DNA of 64,000 nucleotides. Source: Candidatus Tumulicola sp. Its GTDB lineage: Bacteria; Vulcanimicrobiota; Vulcanimicrobiia; Vulcanimicrobiales; Vulcanimicrobiaceae. Under the pieces are notes generated by a model. The model saw only the letters and a list, made by a program, of their open reading frames with translations. It ran no database searches and was not told where the DNA came from. The stretch's first letter is position 1. The number at the start of each line of letters is the position of its first letter. A program made the position numbers and the translations under genes. Of the stretch, positions 26,897-34,993 are shown in pieces. The stretch is taken from assembly GCA_036490475.1 (NCBI GenBank), contig DASXDT010000006.1, positions 1 through 64,000 on the forward strand. The letters are read 5' to 3'.

Positions 26897-28058
26897 CTTC
26901 AAACGCCGCCAAGGCACGGTCCATCTCTTCCTTCGTCAGCGCCGCACTAATCTGTACGCGAATTCGTGCCGCTCCTTCGGGCACAACCGGAAAGCCGAAA
27001 CCGGTGACGAACACGCCGGCGGCCAAGAGCTTGTCGCTCATCGCGATTGCAAACGACGTTTCACCAACGATGATCGGAACGATCGCGCTCTCGCCTTCGA
27101 GCGGCGAATACCCGATGCGTTGCAAGCCGGTGCGGAAGTAGGCGGTGTTGTCGCGCAGGCGTTGCACCAGATCGGGATGCGCGTCGAGATACTCGATCGC
27201 TTCCAGCGAGCTGCACGCGACCGTCGCCGGTAACGCATTCGAAAACAGCTGCGGGCGCGAACGCTGAATCAACGTCTCGATCAGGGCAGTGCTTCCGGCA
27301 ACGAATCCCCCTGCGGCACCGCCCAGCGCTTTGCCAAGCGTCCCCGTGATGATGTCGACCTGGCCGGTCAAACCGAAATGCTCGATGGTGCCGCGGCCGG
27401 TCTTGCCCATGACGCCGGTGCCGTGCGAATCGTCGACCACCACGATCGCATCGTGCGCTCGCGCGAGCTTCACGATCTCCGGCAGCTTCGCCAGATCCCC
27501 TTCCATCGAGAATACGCCGTCGGTGACGATCACGATCGGGAAGCAGCCTTTAACGGCCTCGAGCTTTTCGCGCAGCTGATCCATGTCGCTGTGCTTGTAG
27601 CGTTCGCGACGCGCTTTGGATGCCAACCGTACGCCGTCGATAATCGACGCGTGGTTCAATTCATCGGAGATAATTGCCGAACCCTGATCGCAGATCGTCG
27701 CAAACAACCCTGTATTGGCATTCCAGCAGGCGACATACGAGAGCGACGCCTCGGTTCCTAAAAACGATGCGATGCGACGCTCGAGCGTGCGGTGAATGTC
27801 GAACGTCCCGCAGATAAAACGAACCGATGCCGTGCCGGCCCCATATTGGTCGAGGCCACGCTTGCCAGCTTCGACGACTTCGGGCAGGTCGGCTAAACCC
27901 AAATAATTGTTACTCGATAGCACGATGACGTTGCCGGCCTCTTCCATATGGACTTCCGGCGCCATCGGCGTGGTGATGTGGCGTAAATGCTTGTAGGTTC
28001 CGGCCGCGCGCAGCGCGTCGAGATCGCCCTGTAGTTTCCGTTCGAAGGTTTGGCTCAT
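26859..28058 (-). CDS. kbl: Glycine C-acetyltransferase (2-amino-3-ketobutyrate CoA ligase)
   Basis: A 399-residue alpha-oxoamine synthase. With Tdh it degrades threonine to glycine and acetyl-CoA. Visible are SSNNYLGLADLPEV (residues 48-61), the His of SDELNHASIIDG (131-142), the PLP-binding VVVDDSHGTGVMG (206-218) and the Schiff-base Lys243 in TGTLGKALGGAAGG. The start overlaps the tdh stop by 4 bp, a typical tdh-kbl coupling. The family also contains BioF and HemA; context with tdh decides for Kbl. Confidence 0.93.
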   Translation of the reverse strand: MSQTFERKLQGDLDALRAAGTYKHLRHITTPMAPEVHMEEAGNVIVLSSNNYLGLADLPEVVEAGKRGLDQYGAGTASVRFICGTFDIHRTLERRIASFLGTEASLSYVACWNANTGLFATICDQGSAIISDELNHASIIDGVRLASKARRERYKHSDMDQLREKLEAVKGCFPIVIVTDGVFSMEGDLAKLPEIVKLARAHDAIVVVDDSHGTGVMGKTGRGTIEHFGLTGQVDIITGTLGKALGGAAGGFVAGSTALIETLIQRSRPQLFSNALPATVACSSLEAIEYLDAHPDLVQRLRDNTAYFRTGLQRIGYSPLEGESAIVPIIVGETSFAIAMSDKLLAAGVFVTGFGFPVVPEGAARIRVQISAALTKEEMDRALAAFEDVGKAVGILSAS

Positions 28059-29113
28059 GCCGTTGCAAGGTCTCCTTTAAAGTCGAGTACCACCTTCGCC
28101 GCTTCGCCGCTTTCCATCAGAGCAAAAGCACGATCGTACTCCAAGTACGGCAGCACGTGTGTCACGACCGGCGCTAAATCGATGCGACCGCTCGCCAGCA
28201 GCGTCTGCGCCTGATACCACGTTTCGAACATGCGGCGTCCGTTGATGCCCAGCATCGTGATGCCTTTGAAAATGATGCGCTGTGCCAAATCGATACGGAT
28301 CGGTTGACTCGGGATACCGAGCATCGCTGCGACCGCACCGTTGCGCAACGTCTCCAAACCCGCGTCGATCGCGGACTCGGCGCCCGACATCTCGAGCAAC
28401 ACGTCGGCACCGTTGCCACCGGTTTTCTCTCGCACGCGGTCGGCGATGCTTTCGTCGCCGGCAAGAAACGTTTCGTCTGCGCCGAGTCGTCGTGCGATTT
28501 CGAGTTTAGCGGGATTGCGGTCGATTGCGAAGATCGCGTTGGCGCCGGCCGCACGCGCAACGCCGACGGCCATCAAACCGATCGCGCCGACGCCGGTAAT
28601 CACCACGTTCTTGACGCTAACGCCGGCCGCCATTACCGTGTGGACCGCGTTGCCGAAAGGGTCCAAGATTGCGGCGTATTTATCCGGAATCGCCGGGTCG
28701 AGCTTCCAAACGTTATACTCGGGCATCGCGATGAACTCGGCGAAGGCGCCGTCGCGATCGACCCCGATAATTTCCACTTGCCGGCAAATGTGCGCTTGGC
28801 CGGTGCGGCACAACAGACACGTTAAATCGGCGATGTGCCCCTCGGCGGACACGCGGTCGCCGGGCACCACCGATCGCACCGCCGAGCCAACCTCGGTAAC
28901 GGTTCCCATGAACTCGTGTCCGACGATCAAGGGTGGATGAACACGTTCCTGAGCCCATGCGTCCCAGCGATAAATGTGCTGGTCGGTTCCGCAGACGCCG
29001 GCTTTTTCAACGCGAATCAAAACGTCGTTCGGGCCAATTTGCGGAATCGGAGCGTCGGCCAGCGTGAAGCCCGGGCCCGGGGCGGCTTTGGTAAGTGCTC
29101 GCATGGATGACAT
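28055..29113 (-). CDS. tdh: L-threonine 3-dehydrogenase
   Basis: A 352-residue zinc-dependent medium-chain dehydrogenase oxidising threonine to 2-amino-3-ketobutyrate with NAD. The catalytic zinc ligand Cys41 is in AGVCGTDQHIY and GHEFMG holds His66/Glu67. A structural-zinc cysteine cluster (LTCLLCRTGQAHIC) and the Rossmann GVGAIGLMAVGVARAAGA follow. The ATG at 29113 is immediately preceded by an 11-bp perfect hairpin covering the only G-rich Shine-Dalgarno candidate. A downstream ATG at 29104 would give 349 residues, closer to the usual length. Confidence 0.93.
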   Translation of the reverse strand: MSSMRALTKAAPGPGFTLADAPIPQIGPNDVLIRVEKAGVCGTDQHIYRWDAWAQERVHPPLIVGHEFMGTVTEVGSAVRSVVPGDRVSAEGHIADLTCLLCRTGQAHICRQVEIIGVDRDGAFAEFIAMPEYNVWKLDPAIPDKYAAILDPFGNAVHTVMAAGVSVKNVVITGVGAIGLMAVGVARAAGANAIFAIDRNPAKLEIARRLGADETFLAGDESIADRVREKTGGNGADVLLEMSGAESAIDAGLETLRNGAVAAMLGIPSQPIRIDLAQRIIFKGITMLGINGRRMFETWYQAQTLLASGRIDLAPVVTHVLPYLEYDRAFALMESGEAAKVVLDFKGDLATA

Positions 29114-29115
29114 GA

Positions 29116-29142
29116 CGGCCCCAAGTATTGCACTTGGGGCCG
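29116..29142 (-). promoter_or_regulatory. Perfect hairpin over the tdh ribosome-binding region
   Basis: An 11-bp perfect inverted repeat (arms 29116-29126 and 29132-29142, loop 5 nt) ends 2 bp before the tdh ATG. On the minus strand the second arm contains the GGGGCC that is the only Shine-Dalgarno candidate. No T-run follows, so it is not a standard terminator for the porin gene upstream. It may terminate, protect a 3' end, or hold tdh translation down. Confidence 0.7.
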
Positions 29143-29168
29143 CCGCGGTCATGCTCGACGCGGGGAGT

Positions 29169-30815
29169 TTAGAAGTCGTACTCGAGCTGCGCCCGGTTGT
29201 ACTTGAACACCGGCAGACCGCCGAGGTACTGCGCGCCGTACGCGTATCCAACAGGACACGTCGTGCTGCTCGCTCCACAGAACGTGTTGCCGATGTAGCG
29301 ATTGAAGAATCGATCGCGCAGCATCAGGCCTTTGTAGATCCCCTTACCACTCCATTTGTTAAACCGGTACGTGCCGTCGATGTCCCACTCCCAGGTGTTC
29401 GCGTTCGACACGAGCGCGTTTCCGTATTGAAGCCAGCCGTACGCGGCGAAGAAGGTGATCCGGTTGTTGGTGGACGTGTACGTGAGGGCGAGCTTCTCCG
29501 AGGAGCCGGCCGAGCGACGCTCGATCATGCCCTGCGCGCCCATCGTAGTGAAGAACGGGTCGGACGTATAGTTGTCGGTGTACGGGCTGGCCCAACCGCC
29601 GTAGTACAGGTTGACGGAGCCATTAGCATTATTCGAGCACACGGCGGTGCCGTTGTTCGTCAGCGGCAGAAAGTTCGCAACCGTAACGCCCTTGGTCGCG
29701 AGTTGAAAAGTCGAACTGCTGCAGCTCGCGCCTTTGGGAAGAAATGTCGTTTCATTGTGCCACGGCAATCCATCGTAGGCGAAGGTGAGCAGAATGTTCT
29801 TCGTAACGTTCGCACCGATGCGTGCACCGATCACCTGGCTGTCGATCTTGCCAATGTAGGAGACACCGGCATTTGATTCAGTACCGCCTTGCATCTCGAC
29901 GAACGGCTTATACTTCGACTCTGTAAAGACGTATTTTCCGTCGAACCACCACATGTTAGCGAGATCCGACACGCCGTAGAAATAACCGTCGAGCGTGAGG
30001 CCGGACGGACTCGAGTAGCCGGCCTTCCCGTAGAAGAACCCGCTCGTGTTGATCGAGCCGCCGCCCGGCACGTAAATGTTGGCGGGCATACCGCTGTTGC
30101 CGGCCGGGAAGCTCGTGAGCAGGGTGGTATTCGAAAAGTTGTTGGCAGTGCGATTTTCGAACTGCCACATATCGGCAGCTTCGAACGTGAAATTCTTGAG
30201 ACCGGTGAACGCAACGTCGACGCCTTGATACGCTTCCGGCTTTAGGCGCGAATCCGACGGGCCCGCCCACGGCGAGCTGAACACCTGGTCGCCGCCCTTG
30301 GCGTACCAATCGGCATTCTTAAAGCCGATGTATCCTTCGTAGAACGTGTCGAGTCCGAATCCCGGCAACGTGTCGTCGGGGTTCGTGTTGGGCGGAGCTT
30401 GGCTCACGCACGGGTCGCCCTTCGCGTGATTCGCGGCAACCGAACATGGGCCGTCGACCGGGTTCGCAAGGATGTACGAACCGCCGATAAACAGGCCTTT
30501 GAGATCCGGCAGTTGGTAGTCGGCGTGTAGGCCTATGGACGAACTCCAGGACGCCTGGTTCACGCCGGTCGAGCTATATTTCGGGCTGCTGAAGTTGAAC
30601 TGCGCACCCGGATTGTTCGACGCGTTTTGACGCGTGAAATAATACGAACGGAACTGTCCGTTAAATGTTAGCGGGCCGGGGGTCGGCGTGCCCGTGACCA
30701 CCGTTGCCGGCGGTGGGACTGGTGTTGGAGAGGTTTGCGCCTGGGCGTGCGCCCCCATGGCCGTCCAAAGGACGCCGGCGGCGACCAGGCCTTGCGTAAT
30801 ACTCCGGTAACTCAA
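29169..30815 (-). CDS. OprD-like outer-membrane porin (copy 1)
   Basis: A 548-residue exported protein starting at TTG, 6 nt after GGGAG. The signal peptide ends near AHAQA (about residue 25), and a Pro/Thr-rich linker precedes the barrel. Strong internal pieces shared with the neighbour are YYFTRQNASNNPG, PPNTNPDDTLPGF, SDSRLKPEAYQGVDVAF and AADMWQFENRT. The SDSRLxPxxYQG block is reminiscent of OprD/MOMP-type porins. The C-terminus ends YNRAQLEYDF with a terminal Phe, the barrel-assembly signal. It probably forms a solute channel; substrate unknown. Confidence 0.8.
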   Translation of the reverse strand: MSYRSITQGLVAAGVLWTAMGAHAQAQTSPTPVPPPATVVTGTPTPGPLTFNGQFRSYYFTRQNASNNPGAQFNFSSPKYSSTGVNQASWSSSIGLHADYQLPDLKGLFIGGSYILANPVDGPCSVAANHAKGDPCVSQAPPNTNPDDTLPGFGLDTFYEGYIGFKNADWYAKGGDQVFSSPWAGPSDSRLKPEAYQGVDVAFTGLKNFTFEAADMWQFENRTANNFSNTTLLTSFPAGNSGMPANIYVPGGGSINTSGFFYGKAGYSSPSGLTLDGYFYGVSDLANMWWFDGKYVFTESKYKPFVEMQGGTESNAGVSYIGKIDSQVIGARIGANVTKNILLTFAYDGLPWHNETTFLPKGASCSSSTFQLATKGVTVANFLPLTNNGTAVCSNNANGSVNLYYGGWASPYTDNYTSDPFFTTMGAQGMIERRSAGSSEKLALTYTSTNNRITFFAAYGWLQYGNALVSNANTWEWDIDGTYRFNKWSGKGIYKGLMLRDRFFNRYIGNTFCGASSTTCPVGYAYGAQYLGGLPVFKYNRAQLEYDF

Positions 30816-30869
30816 AAGGTGCTCCCTCTAAGAAGATGACTCAAGTCACCTTTTCTTTGTGCACAGAAA

Positions 30870-30883
30870 ATAACCTAGGTTAT
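30870..30883. promoter_or_regulatory. 14-bp palindrome upstream of porin copy 1
   Basis: ATAACCTAGGTTAT is a perfect 14-bp palindrome, 55 bp upstream of the porin start and just downstream of the terminator of porin copy 2. Its placement in the likely promoter suggests an operator for a dimeric regulator. The regulator is unknown; chance occurrence in an AT-rich spacer is possible. Confidence 0.4.
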
Positions 30884-30919
30884 AAAATCGGATGGACCGC
30901 CGTTGCCGGCGATCCATCC
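30880..30919 (-). terminator. Intrinsic terminator after porin copy 2
   Basis: On the minus strand a long stem (GGATGGA / TCCATCC closing an inner CGCCG / CGGCG with a short loop; 30919-30890) is followed by GATTTTATA. It lies 23 bp after the stop of porin copy 2 and separates its transcript from copy 1. Confidence 0.8.
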
Positions 30920-30941
30920 GCGCGATGCTCTCTTGACCTAC

Positions 30942-32645
30942 TTAGAAGTCGTACTCGATCTGAGCACGATTGTATTTGAAGAGCGGTAGGCCGCCGAGGT
31001 AGCTGGTGCCGATCGCCAAGCCCCCCGGGCACGAGGCGTGCATGTCACCACAGTATGCGTTAGATTCGGATCGCTGCGCGTAACGGTACCGCAGTAGTAA
31101 TCCGCGATAGAACTTACCCTTCACCTGGCTGAAGTGGTACTGCCCGTCGAGGTTCCACTCGTTGGTGTTCTCGGGCGCCAGCGCGTTGCTGTAGTCGAAC
31201 CACGAGTCGGCCGCCGTGAACACCCAACGCTTGTTGTCGGACGTGAACGTCGCTGCGATCTTGTAAGACGTACCGGGCGCGCGACGGTCGGCCATACCTT
31301 GGCTGATGCTCGTCGTGAAGAACGGGTCGGTTGCATATGAGTCGGTGTACGGGCTGGCCCAACCGCCGTAGTAAATGTCGGTCGTGCCGTTCGGATTGGT
31401 AAAACAGACGCCGGCTTGCCCAGACGATCCGCCGTTACCGGGCAAGAAGTATCCGAGCGTAGCACCCTTACTCGAGATTTGATTGGTGGCGTTGTTACAC
31501 GTCACGCCTTTCGGCAAGTTCACCGTATCGTTCTGCCAGGGAATCGAATCGAAACTCGCCGCGACGACAACGTTCTTGCTAACGGCCGCGCCCAGCTGAA
31601 CGCCGATGTCGGAACTGCGGATCTTGCCGATATACGACTGACCTGCGTTGCTTTCGGTACCGCCTTGCAGCGCGATGAACGGCTTGAACCGCACTTGTTG
31701 AAAAGTGTACTTTCCGTCGAACCACCACATGTTCGCCAAGTCGGAAAAGCCGTAGAAATAACCGTTTACCGCGACGGGGCTGTCCGGCGGCGCATAACCG
31801 ACGTGTCCGTACGCGACGCCGGAGGTATTGATGCTACCGCCGCCCGGCTCGTAAATATTGGCGCCCATGCCGCCGCCGCCGGCGGGGAAGCTGGTAAGCA
31901 ACGTGGTGTTTTCGAAGTTATTGCTCGTGCGGTTTTCGAACTGCCACATGTCGGCGGCTTCGAACGTCCACGACTTGTCGAAGACGTACGAAACGTCGGC
32001 ACCTTGAAAGGCTGCCGGTTTCAAACGCGAGTCCGACGGATTGGCCCAGGGCGTATTGAACAACTGGTTGCCGGCTAAGACGCTGAGACCGTCGCCCTTG
32101 AAACCGAGGTAGGCTTCGGGGAACGTGCTCATCGCAAATCCCGGAAGCGTGTCGTCGGGGTTTGTGTTGGGCGGGGATTGAGAAACGCACGGCATGCCTT
32201 TCGCGTGCGTCGACGCGACCGTACACGTGCCGTTGATTGGATTCGCGTAGAAGTACGAACCACCGATGTACAGTCCGGGTAGAAGGCTATTCAGTGCGTA
32301 GTCGGCGTGCAGGCTGAGGCCGTTGTTCCAAGATGCTTGGTTAACTCCGTTCGAGTTGTACTTCGCGCCCGGCGTGAAGTTGAATTGGACGCCTGGATTG
32401 TTCGATGCGTTCTGACGCGTAAAGTAGTACGAGCGGATATATCCGCGGAACGTGAACGGATCGGGCGTCGGGCTCGGCGTCGGCACAACGTCTTGTGCGA
32501 CGTTCGACTGCCGTACGGCCGCCGGCACGACCGAAGCCGGGGCGGATTGCGCAAATGCGCCGGCGGCCGTTGCCGCTACCGCCGCAGCGGATATCAAGAA
32601 ATAGCGAAATACTGAAACAGCCACGCGGAACACTGCTCCCTTCAA
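30942..32645 (-). CDS. OprD-like outer-membrane porin (copy 2)
   Basis: A protein of up to 567 residues, a close paralogue of the adjacent downstream gene. Shared blocks occur in the same order (YYFTRQNASNNPG, PPNTNPDDTLPGF, SDSRLKPAAFQGADVSY, AADMWQFENRTSNNF) and the end is YNRAQIEYDF. The signal peptide ends near GAFAQ. The outermost TTG at 32645 lies just before the AAGGGAG stretch, so a GTG at 32633 or 32624 may be the real start. A three-unit 11-bp-periodic repeat like a Pho box and a TACAAT -10 element lie upstream, so phosphate control is plausible. Confidence 0.8.
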   Translation of the reverse strand: MKGAVFRVAVSVFRYFLISAAAVAATAAGAFAQSAPASVVPAAVRQSNVAQDVVPTPSPTPDPFTFRGYIRSYYFTRQNASNNPGVQFNFTPGAKYNSNGVNQASWNNGLSLHADYALNSLLPGLYIGGSYFYANPINGTCTVASTHAKGMPCVSQSPPNTNPDDTLPGFAMSTFPEAYLGFKGDGLSVLAGNQLFNTPWANPSDSRLKPAAFQGADVSYVFDKSWTFEAADMWQFENRTSNNFENTTLLTSFPAGGGGMGANIYEPGGGSINTSGVAYGHVGYAPPDSPVAVNGYFYGFSDLANMWWFDGKYTFQQVRFKPFIALQGGTESNAGQSYIGKIRSSDIGVQLGAAVSKNVVVAASFDSIPWQNDTVNLPKGVTCNNATNQISSKGATLGYFLPGNGGSSGQAGVCFTNPNGTTDIYYGGWASPYTDSYATDPFFTTSISQGMADRRAPGTSYKIAATFTSDNKRWVFTAADSWFDYSNALAPENTNEWNLDGQYHFSQVKGKFYRGLLLRYRYAQRSESNAYCGDMHASCPGGLAIGTSYLGGLPLFKYNRAQIEYDF

Positions 32646-32682
32646 TAGCCGTGTGGGTCAGAGAAATTGTATCCGTTGGGGA

Positions 32683-32709
32683 TTAAGTTATTGTTATGAA
32701 ACGCTTAAG
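32683..32709 (-). promoter_or_regulatory. Putative Pho box upstream of porin copy 2
   Basis: On the minus strand CTTAA-N6-CATAA-N6-CTTAA, three units at an exact 11-bp period (plus-strand unit starts 32705, 32694, 32683). A TACAAT -10 candidate (32671-32666) follows 11 bp after the last unit, so the repeats take the place of a -35 box as in PhoB-activated promoters. A similar array precedes pstB. Assignment to PhoB is inference from period, spacing and the phoR-phoB-pstB neighbours. Confidence 0.6.
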
Positions 32710-32758
32710 GGGCGTACCCAGCGTACACCGGTACATAAGCCCCGGCGCAGACCTCGGA

Positions 32759-33550
32759 TCAGCCGTAGCGTCCGGTGATATAGTCCTCGGTACGCTTATC
32801 GCGGGGTTTCGTAAAGATCGACGATGTGGAATCGGTTTCGACCATTTCACCCAGTAGAAAGAACGCCGTAAAGTCGCTGATGCGGGCGGCTTGCTGCATC
32901 GAGTGCGTGACGATCGCGACCGTATACTCTTGTTTGAGAACGTGAATCAAATCCTCAATCTTGCTGGTCGCGATCGGGTCGAGGGCCGAAGCCGGCTCGT
33001 CCATGAGGATGACCTCCGGATCGACCGCTAAGCAGCGTGCGATGCACAGCCGCTGCTGCTGCCCGCCCGAGAGGTCGAGCGCGGAGCGGTCGAGGCGATC
33101 CTTGACCTCGTTCCAAAGTGCCGCGTGCGTCAGGCTCCGCTCGCAAATTTCGCGCAATACCTTCGGCCGGCGTTCGCCCTGCAAACGTGGTCCGTAGGTG
33201 ACGTTTTCCATGATCGACTGCGGAAACGGATTCGGCCGCTGGAACACCATGCCGACTCGCGCACGAATCGTCACCGGATCGACGCCGCGATCGTAGATGT
33301 CGGAGTTATCGAGCAGAACTTGCCCTTGAACGCGCGCGCCCGGCGTGAGATCGTGCATCCGGTTGAGCGCACGAATAAACGTCGATTTGCCGCATCCCGA
33401 AGGACCGATGAGCGCGGTGACGCGACGGTCGGGGATGGTGAGGCTCACGTTCTTGACCGCATGGAACGACCCGTAATAGACGTTCAAATCGCGGGCTTGT
33501 AGTTTCGCTTGCGACGAAACCATCGGTCGCTGGGAGCCGGTCGCGGTCAT
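32759..33550 (-). CDS. pstB: Phosphate ABC transporter ATP-binding protein
   Basis: A 263-residue ABC ATPase. Walker A is GPSGCGKS (residues 49-56), the signature is LSGGQQQR, Walker B is [13 protein letters not shown], and the switch His is in [13 protein letters not shown]. The [26 protein letters not shown] and C-terminal [10 protein letters not shown] pieces are specific to PstB. It drives high-affinity phosphate uptake, but pstS, pstC, pstA and phoU are not in the window. A Pho-box-like array lies upstream, with a short ORF between. Confidence 0.95.
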   Translation of the reverse strand: MTATGSQRPMVSSQAKLQARDLNVYYGSFHAVKNVSLTIPDRRVTALIGPSGCGKSTFIRALNRMHDLTPGARVQGQVLLDNSDIYDRGVDPVTIRARVGMVFQRPNPFPQSIMENVTYGPRLQGERRPKVLREICERSLTHAALWNEVKDRLDRSALDLSGGQQQRLCIARCLAVDPEVILMDEPASALDPIATSKIEDLIHVLKQEYTVAIVTHSMQQAARISDFTAFFLLGEMVETDSTSSIFTKPRDKRTEDYITGRYG

Positions 33551-33598
33551 GGCGCGGTGGTGTTCGCCGGATGCCGCCGCCTCGCCCTGGGACCGCCG

Positions 33599-33748
33599 CT
33601 AGAAACGATCGCCCATCGATTCGGCGTACCATTCGCGCACGTCGTGCAGGGTGAGGTCCCGGCAAAGTTCCTCGAGGACGGCCAGCACCTGCAGGCGCAT
33701 CGCGACGTCCGGCCCGTCGGGGAGACTCGTCGTAGCTGCAGCTTCCAT
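33599..33748 (-). CDS. Short ORF between phoR and pstB
   Basis: A 49-residue reading frame (ATG 33748, TAG at 33599) with coding-like third positions (mostly G/C). The sequence is acidic and helical in its centre (RLQVLAVLEELCRDLTLHDV) and ends EWYAESMGDRF. No Shine-Dalgarno sequence is visible, and the upstream Pho-box-like array would put a transcript start near the ATG, so it may be leaderless. It is too short to be PhoU. Function unknown. Confidence 0.45.
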   Translation of the reverse strand: MEAAATTSLPDGPDVAMRLQVLAVLEELCRDLTLHDVREWYAESMGDRF

Positions 33749-33771
33749 ACGTTTAGGGTGCCACACACACG

Positions 33772-33798
33772 TTATGCGCGTCTTATGCCTGGCTTAAG
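33772..33798 (-). promoter_or_regulatory. Putative Pho box upstream of the short ORF and pstB
   Basis: On the minus strand CTTAA-N6-CATAA-N6-CATAA, three units with exact 11-bp spacing (plus-strand unit starts 33794, 33783, 33772), placed in the gap just after the phoR stop. Same unit and period as the array before porin copy 2. The -10 region is weak (CCTAAA at 33757-33752). It gives pstB a promoter separate from phoB-phoR. Confidence 0.6.
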
Positions 33799-33804
33799 CG
33801 TGCC

Positions 33805-34989
33805 TCAGCTCTCTCGTTTGATCCGCACGATCGGAATTCGGATCGTGAACGTGGTGCCGCGGCCTAGTGACGACTCGGCCGAAATGGCGCCGCCGTGCGC
33901 GTCCACGATGCCCTTGACGATGGCCAGCCCTAAACCGGCGCCGCCGCCGCTTTCTCGCCGGCGCGAGCGGTCTACAACATAGAACCGTTCGAAAATTCGC
34001 GGCACGTCGCGATACGGAATGCCCTCGCCGGTGTCGCGGACTCGAATGACCGCGTCGCTTCCACGGGCGTCGAGTTCGATTGCGATGCGCCCGCCGGAAC
34101 GCGTGTGGCGCAACGCGTTGTCGATCAAGTTGACGAAGACTTGCGACAGACGATCGGGATCGGCTTCCACTTGAACCGGGCGTAGCGTAACGAGCTCGAG
34201 ATCGACGCCTTTGCTGACGGCCTGCGGCTCGAACGACGAAATGATCGGATGCGCCACTTCTTCTAAGTCGATTTGACGTAGCGCGAGCTTCATCTGACCC
34301 GACTCGGCGCGCGCCTGTTCTAAGAGTTGACCGACCAACGCCACCAGACGATCGACTTGTTGCAACACTTGCGGCAAAAAAAGATCGCCGGCTTCGTCGT
34401 CGGGCGATGCCAGCACCGTTTCGATCATCAACTTGATCGACGATAACGGCGTTCGCAACTCATGCGACACGTTCGAAAGAAACTCGCGGCGAGCGCGCTC
34501 GAGGCGGGTCAGCGCGGTTTGATCGTCGGCCAAAACGACGACGCGCTCCATCGTACCGGTTTCGCCCAAGAGCGGGTACACCGAGACGCGATACACTCGC
34601 CCGCCGTCCTGCGCGCTCAGCGACATCGGTGCAACCGAGGCTTCACCGGTTAGGGCATCGCCGATGCGGCGTTCGATCTCGACGCTGGGAATGGCTTCGA
34701 TGACGTGCGATCCCACCGCGCGCTCGAGATCGAATCCGAAGATCGCCCCGGCCGCAGGATTGGCAAATTCGATCCGGCGCTGTGCGTCGACCAACACGAC
34801 ACCGATCGGTAACGCGCGAGCCAGCCGTACGAACGCACCTTCTATGCGATCGTCCGGCACCGCGCCGGCGGAGGCCGCGACATCGGACGGAACTGCGCGG
34901 CGGCGCGAAATGACTGCGGCGGCGATCGTCGCGCACGCGGCTCCTGCGATCGCCCCGGGTAATCCCCAAACTATCGCGTCGGGCACCAC
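33805..34989 (-). CDS. phoR: PhoR-like sensor histidine kinase
   Basis: A 394-residue kinase starting at GTG. One N-terminal membrane helix (residues about 6-27) is followed by a PAS domain (about 52-160) and HisKA with His176 in FLSNVSHELRTPLSSIK. The catalytic domain follows, with an N-box region (NLIDNALRHTRSGG), DTGEGIPYRDVPRIFERFY and GAGLGLAIVKGIVDAHGG. It should phosphorylate the response regulator encoded 5 bp upstream. Assignment to phosphate sensing rests on the adjacent pstB and the Pho-box-like repeats. Confidence 0.9.
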   Translation of the reverse strand: MVPDAIVWGLPGAIAGAACATIAAAVISRRRAVPSDVAASAGAVPDDRIEGAFVRLARALPIGVVLVDAQRRIEFANPAAGAIFGFDLERAVGSHVIEAIPSVEIERRIGDALTGEASVAPMSLSAQDGGRVYRVSVYPLLGETGTMERVVVLADDQTALTRLERARREFLSNVSHELRTPLSSIKLMIETVLASPDDEAGDLFLPQVLQQVDRLVALVGQLLEQARAESGQMKLALRQIDLEEVAHPIISSFEPQAVSKGVDLELVTLRPVQVEADPDRLSQVFVNLIDNALRHTRSGGRIAIELDARGSDAVIRVRDTGEGIPYRDVPRIFERFYVVDRSRRRESGGGAGLGLAIVKGIVDAHGGAISAESSLGRGTTFTIRIPIVRIKRES

Positions 34990-34993
34990 GGCG

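Noticed and set aside
31416-32078. 220-codon plus-strand frame opposite porin copy 2
   Set aside because: Antisense to the porin with no motif; a similar shadow appears opposite copy 1, as expected from paralogous DNA.
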